From positions 4,287,098 to 4,351,097 of the forward strand of contig SSNP01000037.1 of NCBI GenBank assembly GCA_006937955.1: a DNA stretch of 64,000 nucleotides, given 5' to 3'. The notes under the pieces are model-generated. The model was not told the origin of the DNA and did no database searches. It saw only the letters and a list, made by a program, of their open reading frames with translations. Shown piece after piece: positions 14,001 through 25,500 of the stretch. The first letter of the stretch is position 1; each line of letters opens with the position of its first letter. The position numbers and the translations under genes are program-made. This DNA is from Pachypanchax playfairii. Its lineage: Eukaryota > Chordata > Actinopteri > Cyprinodontiformes > Aplocheilidae.

Positions 14001-17000
14001 AGACTTTGATGAAGTGTGAGCTGCACAAGTTTTTCTGCGTTACGCCCCTCGTTACGCATCGCTTTACGCATAACGGCTTCCCAAAACTCGCTCCTCTTTC
14101 ATGGATTATCATTATGATCACATGAAGTTTCACCACCGCACAGGGGTTTGTACATCCTTTAGAGGTGTGATATTTACTCTCGTGGTGCGCGCGGTTGTTG
14201 TCTCACCCCTCCCGTCAAAAGATGTAATTGACGATTTATGTTGTAAATTGGGGAGAATGAGTTAATTAACACTTACAGGACAGTCTCTAAACTCCCAGTT
14301 ATTTCAGAAACTTTAGAAAATGCTGTAACAGAGCAATTCACTACTTTTGTAGAAGATCATGAGATGTTTGGCCTGTTTCACTCAGGATTCCATAGAAGAT
14401 ATTCTACAGACACTTTATTATTATTGAAAGTCTTCAGTGACATGAAATAACCTGAAAAATACAGGTTGAATTGATCAGATCCCCGTCTGATTGGGAAGTC
14501 TGGATCTGGAAAGGATTTTCATAGTATCTTCTGAGCAGAAATTGAAGTGTCCATATGAATCAGCTAATGATGGAGTCATTGGAATGTGGGGTACCTCAGG
14601 GCTCAATTTCAGGACCTTTTAAAGTCTCCTGTATGTTTTCCAAGTTCCATTTTTATGCTTTTGATATTCAGGTGTTCAGTCATGGTCTCACAGCTTTATG
14701 AACTTTCTTACTTAAACATTGGATCAGAATCAAACAGCTGTTAAATGATAATTATTTGCAGCAGGAACAAGGGAGCAAAGACTAGAACATGTATTATTGA
14801 ACCAGAAAATAAAATCCCTCTTATCAAAGAGTCTCGGACATGGGATTTTTGTTATTTTATGACTTCATATCAGTCAGTATTACATTTTTGTCCTCTTGAC
14901 ACTTTTCCACATAAATCAAGGTGTTCAGATTTCCAGTAATAAAGTCTCAAACATGTACATTTATGGAAAATCCCTGCACAATTTTTATGAAGTTGCGTTT
15001 ACCAGAAGTGATGTAATGCAGGAACAGGAGATGTAAACAAAGAACATGATAGAACCAGGATCTGTGGTTTCTGAGTGTTTGTCTCTTTCTGAATGAGAAA
15101 AGGATTCAGAAGAAGAGACGATGTAATTTTCTTGTGTTGAAGACTTGGTAACCTGCAGGTTGACATGTGATTCATTATGGAACCAGGAAGTCTGGACGTG
15201 TAAACAATGATTGTGTCCTGGAACAGAAACTAGAGACCACCAGCTGACTGAGATCCAGATCTGTTACAATCTAACTTTACTTTCATCATCAGAGGGACAT
15301 TAAACTGTTGGGTTGGTATTTACCTGGAATATTCTGACATTGGAGCTTTAATGTTTCAATAACATAACAACTGTATATCTTATTATACTGGTCCAAAATG
15401 CTGCTGCACGTCTTTTAACAGGAACACATCACACCCGTCCTGGTCTCACTCCACTGGCTGTCTGGGCATTTTAGAGTTTATTTTAAGCTCCTTCTGTTTG
15501 TTTTTAAGGTTCTTAACAGACATGCCCCGCCTTATTTAGCTGAGCTGCTCCATCCATACACTCCTGCTCGTTCACTCAGGTCAGCTGACCAGCTGCTCCT
15601 GGTTGTTCCCAGATCTAAGCAGAAGTCTAGAGGGGACAGAACCGTCTCCATCGGGGCTCCACAGTTATGGAACTCACTACCACTGGATATCCGACAGGCC
15701 CCATCATTGTCCATTTTTAAAACTCGTTTAGAGACCCATTTTTACTCGTTGGCTTTTAATGCAACTCTTACTTGATTTTATTTTATTTTATTTTAACCAG
15801 CATCAATTTTACCAGTTTTATGACTTTGTTTTGTTGTTTTTATTGAGTTGTGCTCCTTTCATGTGTCAACTTTTGTGATTGTATTGGATGTGTTCAGCGC
15901 TTTGTTTCAGCCGTGGCTGATGTTACAGCTCTTTATAAATAAAGTTGATTGATTGATTATTAGGTTATTGGTTTAGTTCAGTTAGTTCGAACAGTTCAGT
16001 TGATGTTTGACTCCACGAGGAAGAATAAACTATCCACTAGTTCAGTCATGTCACCAGGCCAGTTGTTTGGTAACCTTTCAGCTTCCATAGGGAAGAATTC
16101 CTCAGGTTAGTCTCGCTATCTGAAGTGTGCACTGTCTGCCAGTCACACACACACCTGCACAATCCCAGGTCCAGGTAATTAAAAAAATGTTTGTGTTATT
16201 TTACAACCTTTTAAATAAAGATTACATATGAGTTGTCTTTTATTTTTCTATTGTTGTTTCAGTCCTGTTTATTGTAGGTGTTTGTAATCTGCGTTATGTT
16301 TGCGTCGCATTCAGTAACAAACATCCATAAACAACAGATTCCTGATCTGATTCAGCGTGTCTGCACAGCTTTGTTTACATTCCTGTTACTGTGTTTCTTC
16401 ACTTCTGGTTTCAGGAAAATGTCAGAATTGTGCAGTGATATTCTGTAAATATGCATGTTTGAGGCTTAATTGCTGGAAGTCTGTGCCTCCAGATTTACAG
16501 TGGGGCAAAAAAGTATTTAGTCAGCCACCAATTGTGTAAGTTCTCCCACTTAAAAAGATCAGAGAGGCCTGTAATTTTCATCATAGGTATACCTCAACTA
16601 TGAGAGACAAAATGAGGAAAAAAAATCCAGAAAATCACATTGTCTGATTTTTAAAGAATTTATTTGCAAATTATGGTGGAAAATAAGTATTTGGTTAATA
16701 ACAAAAGTTAATCTCAATACTTTGTTATATAGCCTTTGTTGGCAATGACAGAGGTCAAACGTTTTCTGTAAGTCTTCACAAGGTTTTCACACACTGTTGC
16801 TGGTATTTTGGCCCATTCCTCCATGCAGATCTCCTCTAGAGCAGTGATGTTTTGGGGCTGACGCTGGGCAACACGGACTTTCAACTCCCTCCAGAGATTT
16901 TCTATGGGGTTGAGATCTGGAGACTGGCTAGGCCACTCCAGGACCTTGAAATGCTTCTTACGAAGCCACTCCTTCGTTGCCCGGGCGGTGTGTTTGGGAT

Positions 17001-19154
17001 CATTGTCATGCTGAAAGACCCAGCCACGTCTCATTTTCAATGCCCTTGCTGATGGAAGGAGGTTTTCACTCAAAATCTTACGATACATGGCCCCATTCAT
17101 TCTTTCCTTTACACGGATCAGTCGTCCTGGTCCCCTTGCAGAAAAACAGCCCCAAAGCATGATGTTTCCACCCCCATGCTTTACAGTAGGTATGGTGTTC
17201 TTTGGATCCAACTCAGCATTCTTTCCCCTCGAAACACGACAAGTTGAGTTTCTACCAAAAAGTTCTATTTTGGTTTCATCTGACCATATGATGTTCTCCC
17301 AATCCTCTTCTGGATCATCCAAATGCTCTCTAGCAAACCGCAGACGGGCCTGGACGTGTCCTGGCTTCAGCAGGGGGACACGTCTGGCACTGCAGGATTT
17401 GAGTCCCTGGCGGCGTAGTGTGTTACTGATGGTAGCCTTTGTTACTTTGGTCCCAGCTCTCTGCAGGTCATTCACTAGGTCCCTCCGTGTGGTTCTGGGA
17501 TTTTTGCTCACCGTTCTTGTGATCATTTTGACCCCACGGGGTGAGATCTTGCGTGGAGCCCCAGATCGAGGGAGATTATCAGTGGTCTTGTATGTCTTCC
17601 ATTTTCTAATAATTGCTCCCACAGTTGATTTCTTCACACCAAGCTGCTTACCTATTGCAGATTCAGTCTTCCCAGCCTGGTGAAGGTCTACAATTTTGTT
17701 TCTGGTGTCCTTTGACAGCTCTTTGGTCTTGGCCATAGTGGAGTTTGGAGCGTGACTGTTTGAGGTTGTGGACAGGTGTCTTTTATACTGATAACGAGTT
17801 CACACAGGTGCCATTAATACAGGTAACGAGTGGAGGACCGAGGAGCCTCTTAAAGAAGTTACAGGTCTGTGAAAGCCAGAAATCTTACTTGTTTGTAGGT
17901 GACCAAATACTTATTTTCCACCATAATTTGCAAATAAATTCTTTAAAAATCAGACAATGTGATTTTCTGGATTTTTTTTCCTCATTTTGTCTCTCATAGA
18001 GGTATACCTATGATGAAAATTACAGGCCTCTCTGATCTTTTTAAGTGGGAGAACTTACACAATTGGTGGCTGACTAAATACTTTTTTGCCCCACTGTATA
18101 TGGGAAAGTATCTACAGGGCAGAAATGTAATATTTATTGAGATGAAGTAGAAACATCATACATATCAGACACACTTTAAGATCTCAGCTTCCACCTTGTT
18201 TTGAACTAGTCTCACCTTATATCTCTGATGTGATGATAACTGACACACCTGCATGCACTCTGAGACCTTCAGTTGTTCCTCCAGGGTTCAGAACTGGACT
18301 GCTGGAGCTTTCGGGTTGTTGAACACCTGCATGTCTCTTTACGTTGTTTAGACCCGTTTATTCAGCAAGCCTTCATGTAGATACATGGAGCTGATTTATG
18401 TTTAAACTTTTATATATTATCTGCTGCTTTTTACTTTTATTGTTGCAAAGCACTTTGTGATTTTATGTCTCTGAAAAGTGATTTACAAACAAATGAAACT
18501 AACCTACTTAAACAGTGAGGCGAATGTTCTGCTGAATTCTGATTGGTCAGTTTGTTGTTTCAGGCTCAGAAAGTGTCAGATGACCTGATGCACAAGGTCA
18601 TCTCGAAGAACCGCAGAGCTCTGGACCTGGTTGTTGCTAAGTGTTATTATTATCACGCCCGAGTGTACGAGTTCCTAAATCAGCTTGACACCATTCGCAG
18701 GTAAACACACACACCTTCTGTGGCTGACTGTCAGCTGTGAGATGCTCAGTCTGTCTGTGACTACTCAGCTTCCTGCACACCCGCCTGCGCACAGCGACTC
18801 TACGTCACGATGTCGACGGGCAGGCTGTGCTGCTCAACCTGCTGCTGAGGAACTACCTGCACTTCAACCTGTACGACCAGGCTGAGAAACTGGTTTCCAA
18901 ATCCGTGTTCCCCGAGCTCGCGAACAACAATGAGTGGGCCAGATACCTCTACTACACAGGTGAGACCACTGCTGTCCCTCACAGGTAACACATAATAATC
19001 CTTTAGGTGCACAGTGTTCACCTGTGTGTCATGTGACCTCCTGCAGGTCGTATCAAGTCCATCCAGTTGGAGTACTCAGAGGCTCGCAGGACTCTGACCA
19101 ACGCTCTGAGGAAGGCCCCACAACACACTGCAGTTGGCTTCAAACAGACTGTAC

Positions 19155-19224
<70 letters not shown>

Positions 19225-19510
19225 GTGTGTTTTGTTATCCTTATGGGGACCGTCCATTGACTTCCATTGATTTTAGTAACTAGATTTATACCTAACCCAA
19301 ACCCTTTTACTAACCTTAACCATTACTGATCTATAACTAACCCTAAGACTAACTAAAACTCTATTCACACCATACCTATAAACCTAACCCCTAACCCTAA
19401 AAAGGGGAGTCCCCCTCATGGGGACCAGGCTTCGGTCCCCACAAGAACCCTCGGACCCCAGAAAGATAGTAAAAGTCAGGAAACGGGTCCCCAGGAGGTC
19501 AGAAATACAA

Positions 19511-19556
<46 letters not shown>

Positions 19557-22500
19557 GCTGTGTTCACCTCGTCACTCTGCAGGTGTGTTTTTCTGTCCTG
19601 TCTGGCAGTAAAACTGTTGGACTTGTTATCCAGATTCGTAGAAATGCCTGACAGGTTAGAATTTTTATAAACTGAGCCTACAGCAATCACTGCAGTGTTC
19701 TGCTTGCTATTTATATTTTATTTATTGTGATTTATCTAAATGTTATTTTTGTTTATTACAACTTTAATGAATCAGTGAACACGAGCTGAAAGGAGAGGTA
19801 ATTAGGTTAATTAGAAGGTAGAAAGTAAGAAGGTGTGATAGACAGAAACAAGAGCAGAGACACCACAGCATCCACCAGTCACTTTTAGTGAGCTGTGAAC
19901 TTCTTTACATACACACTGTTTCACACAGAGGACAGAATGATGTGAAGCTGATGATTCCTTCGTGTTTTCAGGTCCATAAGCTGCTGATCGTGGTGGAACT
20001 GCTGTTGGGAGAGATTCCTGACAGACTTCAGTTCAGACAGCCGTCACTCAAACGCTCCCTGATGCCGTACTTCCTGTTGACTCAAGGTTAGTATTCTGAG
20101 TTTCATTCTTCCATCAGAACCAAAAGTCCAAACTGCAGCTCAGTTCCTCACCAGCCTTCACACAGTCTGACAGAACTTCATCAGACGTGCTGCTTCCGTT
20201 TCATATCAGTAAACAGCAGGTGAGTGTGAGACGAGTTCTGCTGTCCATCTGGGCTGAATAAAACCCCCGACCTCTACAGCTCTCCAGACAGACAGACAGA
20301 TGGGTTTTTCAGAATAAGACACAAACAGGAAGTCAACACACATAATGTTAAAAACTGTGACATTTACAGTTTCTATGAATGTGATTCATGTTTGTGTTTT
20401 TCGTCTTGTTAAGAGATTTTTGTGTGTGTGTGTGTGTGCGCGTTCTCAGCGGTGAGGACAGGTAACCTGGCCAAGTTTAACCAGGTGTTGGAACAGTTTG
20501 GAGAGAAGTTTCAGACTGATGGGACGTACACGCTCATCATTCGCCTGCGACATAACGTCATCAAGACTGGTGAGCCAATCACATGCCTCTTCTGCTCCGA
20601 CATCACAGCTGGATGGAGTTTAACGGCGTGGTAACTCTGACATCATGTGTGTTCAGGTGTGCGGATGATCAGCCTGTCGTACTCTCGGATCTCTCTGGCT
20701 GACATTGCTCAGAAGCTGCAGCTCGACAGTCCGGAAGATGCCGAGTTCATCGTTGCCAAGGTAACTTGGATATTAATAACGCTATTGAGTCCAGTCTGAT
20801 GTGATGGTGTGGCATTAATGTCACAGTATCATTTGACCTATGACTCACAGGCGATTCGTGATGGTGTGATTGAGGCCAGCATCAACCATGAGAAAGGTTT
20901 TGTCCAATCAAAAGAGACGATGGACATCTACGGCACCAGAGAGCCTCAACTGGCGTTCCACCAGAGAATCTCCTTCTGTCTCGACATCCACAACATGTCT
21001 GTCAAGGTAACGTCTCAACTGACATATGAGCCAGTTACACACATGATCTTCTGGTTTTCACTTGCTGCTCACTAACCTTAACCTTGTGCTGCAAGATGGA
21101 TTCTCTCCAGATTTGGAGTTTTCCAAACCCACGAAAATTCATCTTGTACTGCTCCCACTGGGTGATATGGTGGAAAAAAAATCATGATTTTTTTTTTTCC
21201 AAAATCACAATTTTTTTTTATTTAGCAATTCAGATACACTATATTACCAAAAGTATTCGTTCACCTGCCTTTACTCATACTATGAACTGAAGTACCATCC
21301 CATTCCAACCCATAGAGTTCAATATGATGTCAGTCCACCTTTTGCAGCTATTACAGCTTCAACTCTTCTGGGAAGGCTGTCCACAAGGTTGACGAGAGTG
21401 TTTATAGGGATTTTTGACCGTTCTTCCAAAAGTGCATTGGTGAGGTCACACACTGATGTTGGTCGAGAAGGCCTGGCTCTCAGTCTCCGCTCCAATTCAT
21501 CCCAAAGGTGTTCTATCGGGTTCAGGTCAGGACTCTGTGCAGGCCAGTCAAGTTCATCCACACCAGACTCTGTCATCCATGTCTTTATGGACCTTGCTTT
21601 GTGCACTGGTGCACAGTCATGTTGGAAGAGGACGGGGCCCGCTCCAAACTGTTCCCACAAGGTTGGGAACATGGAATTGTCCAAAATGCTTTGGTATCCT
21701 GAAGCATTCAAAGTTCCTTTCACTGGAACTAAGGGGCCAAGCCCAGCTCCTGAAAAACAACCCCACACCATAATACCTCCTCCACCAAATTTCACAGTCG
21801 GCACAATGCAGTCTGAAATGTACCGTTCTCCTGGCAACCTCCAAACCCAGACTCGTCCATCAGATTGCCAAATGGAAAAGCGTGATTCATCACTCCAGAG
21901 AACGCGTCTCCACTGCTCTAGAGGCCAGCGGCGGCATGCTTTACACCATTGCATCCGACGCTTTGCATTGCACTTGGTGATGTGTGGCTTGGCTGTAGCT
22001 GCTCGGCCATGGAAACCCATTCCATGAAGCTCTCTGCGTACTGTACTTGGGCTAATCTGAAGGTCACATGAAGTTTGTAGCTCTGTAGTAATTGACTGTG
22101 CAGAAAGTCGGCGACCTCTTTGCACTATGCGCTTCAGCATCCGCTGACCCCTCTCCGTCACTTTACGTGGCCTACCACTTGTTGGCTGAGTTGCTGTTGT
22201 TCCCAAACGCTTCCATTTTGTTATAATGGAGCTGACAGTTGACTGTGGAATATTTAGAAACGAGGAAATTTCACAACTGGATTTGTTGCACAGGTGGCAT
22301 CCTATGACAGTTCCACGCTGGAATTCACTGAGCTCCTGAGAGCGGCTCATTCTTTCACAAATGTCTTGCTTCACAGTCTGCATGCCTGAGTGCTTGACTT
22401 TATACACCTGTGGCCAGGCCAAGTGATTAGGACACCTGATTCTGATCATTTGAATGGGTGAGCCAATACTTTTGGTAATATAGTGTATTTTGGAGTTTAT

Positions 22501-25500
22501 TTACCAGTAAAAATACACTAATTTAAAAGCATACCCCTTCACAGAAAATAAGATAAAAGATGATTTCACACTGTTTAAAAACTTGTTTTCATTTAGGAAA
22601 AAAATATAGCAAATACATTATATTACAATAAACATCAAACTAAAAAATTGACAAACAACACTTCAAATTATTTTAGTCACTTTTTTAATTGAAAATGAGG
22701 AACAACCAACGCATCATTATTAAAGTAAGGTGCACACGTTTGCCACAGAACAAGGCATTATATCAGTATAAGGACTTCAGTTTGCTTTTTGAACTGATAC
22801 TGGTATTGGGGTCGATACCATTCTAATGTACTTGTATCAATATTGGTTAGTTAACTGATACCATGAAAAATGTAATTTCACAGAAAATGATTATTTTTCA
22901 CTTGAATTTTTAGTTTTGTCGTCATTTTTTTCTAATATTTGTATTTTTATCTACTTCGCCATCATTTGTTGTAACAAGCAGAGAAGAAAATAAAACCTAT
23001 CATCCAATTCATTGCATTTTTTTGTGTGGTAGAAATATCGGCATTAGTACTCTGTTTCGACAAGTACTCAGATCCAAGTATCAGTATGATATTGGTTTGA
23101 AAAAAGTATTATTGCATCTCTAATGCTTGATATTTTTTTGTTGCAGAAAATTTATAACATACATATTGTAGATTTATCATTTGTTTGTCAACAGTGATCT
23201 GCAGCATGTTATCTTACACCAAGTCATTATTATTATTAATATTATTGAAATCTGCAATTATTGCTTTTTAATAACAATACATTTTCTCTACACATGTCTC
23301 TTTAATTAAAGCACATTGGGTTCTTTCACTGTGAACATATCAATATCTCTGTATGCTAAAAGCAGGCTAAAGTAAATCATGTTATTTGATTTCACAATGA
23401 TTTACCAATGGCTAGTTGAAACAAATGACTTAAACAAGTCAGGCGAGTCCAGCTGTTAAGATCCAAGGCTTTGACCATGTTAGCCCCACTGTCTGTGGTC
23501 ATTCAAGTCATTTTGTCCTCAAGTCAGCTGTCAGATTTTGGGCTATTAACTCTCCAGGAAGTAGGTCATCTAAAGAGTCGCACTGCAGAGCTCCCAGTTC
23601 TTGATGAAATGGATCGTCAGAGACAAATGAGGTTCTGACATGCAGCTGGACCACGTATCACTGGTTGTGTCATAAAATTGGACGTGTTTAACTTTTTATT
23701 CCACCTTCTCTCGGCAGTCAGAATACAGGATGGCAGTGCTGGAGAAATATTTTCAACTTGGTACCTCATATCACAGATCAACTACTTATAGGAGTCGTCT
23801 GAACCCCTCATTCTCCACAGTTTGGATCAGAACCATATCCTTTACCTGATAAAATGTCACTGCATCATTGATGTCTTTCCAGTGCTTACTTGTTTTTTTT
23901 TCGTATGGAGTACTTTTCTCGAAGGCTTAAATCAGAGTGGCTTGCATTGCCGGTGTGGATGGGGGAGTGGCTGCCGGTCTCCTTGACTTCTGACTTTCAG
24001 CATATTGTTTAGGGTGTTTTCTTCTGAGCTGGTTAAAAAGGTTAGCCATCCGACGTGCGAACCTCTCCATTGCAAACTTTGCAAAATGATGTTTCTTTGC
24101 AACGTGTCATGAGTAAAGAACCCAATCCTATTCCATTTAACGGAGGTGCAGGTTTTCTTGGGAACCAACTCTTCTTTCTCGCTTTCTGAAGTCCTGTTTT
24201 TTTCACATAGCAGTTTTAGTAACGAGAGGAGGCTAAACAAACCAACACGCTGCCTAAAACTCGCTCTGATTGGACCATCAGTGAGTCTGTCATGCCGACA
24301 GACGCAAACTGTAATACTGGTACAATGTTGGTAAATAATAAAATATATAGAATATGTTTTCATCTGATCAGGAAGCATGGTGGTAACAGAAGGACAAGGG
24401 TGAAAGCGGTTCATTGACTGACAGATGAACCAGAACTTCAGTAGTGTGGAACTGGTTTGGTTTTTGTCCGTTAGATATGCAGCAAAGCACAAGTTTTTGT
24501 AGAACCTGCAATTGGACCGTCGTAGTGAAAGGAGCAAATATGAGAAACTTGTTTCATCATTTGAGGAATAAGCACTTGTTGGAGTATAACAAAGCTGTTA
24601 AAGCTGATTTTATTTTATTTTTGCACTAATTGGCAACTTGTTGGAGTACTTCAGATCAGCTGAAGAACTGTGTGTAGAGAACTTCATGGGATGGGTTCTC
24701 ATGATGCAGCTGCATCCAACCTCATATCAAGTGTCAGATGCAGTGGCCCCCCAACAATGGGCTCTGGCGCCATGGACACAAGTTCTCTTGAACCGTTCTC
24801 CAGGTACTTGTCTGATAGAGGAGACCAGGATCGATGGTTCCCAGGAGAACGGTACCTGGAGAACACCATCTCTTCTGAAAGTGTGCTCTTATCAGCTGGT
24901 TGTTTGAAGAGTAAATGGATTGATTTGCTGCAGTTTATTAATTAGCCTGTGATGTGTGTCATCCTGCAGGCCATGAGGTTTCCTCCTAAAGCCTACAACA
25001 AGGACCTGGAGTCTGCTGAGGTAAAACACAGATGCACTCACGCATATAGTATAAAGCTCTTTGTTTCGTCTGACTTAAAATATGTTCTATGCAAATACAC
25101 ACATTCACCAATTTACCATTATCAGAGTCTATTAGTCTGTCATAATAACACATTCAGATCATAATTCAGATTGCATAAGCTGCCAGACAAGACAGGTTCA
25201 AACCAAAACAGAAATCAGCAGTACTTACATAATCAAACCATTTGTGCTGAAGTGCAGTCGCACCGTTTCAAATATCTGGAGTTGGCCATGATGCTCCTGA
25301 ACCAGTAGCAGGAACCATGATGCTCCTGAACCAGTAGCAGGAACCATGATGCTCCTGAACCAGTAGCAGGAACCATGATGCTCCTGAACCCGTAGCAGGA
25401 ACCATGATGCTCCTGAACCAGTAACAGGAACCATGATGCTCCTGAACCAGTAACAGGAACCATGATGCTCCCGAACCAGTAACAGGAACCATGATGCTCC

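Noticed and set aside
13780..14136. 118-codon minus-strand frame in psmd3 intron 3
   Set aside because: No recognisable domain. It lies in intronic repeat-derived DNA.
17087..17683. 198-codon plus-strand frame (also 59526-60122 and 21389-22027)
   Set aside because: Antisense shadows of Tc1 transposases, which have the recognisable domains on the minus strand.
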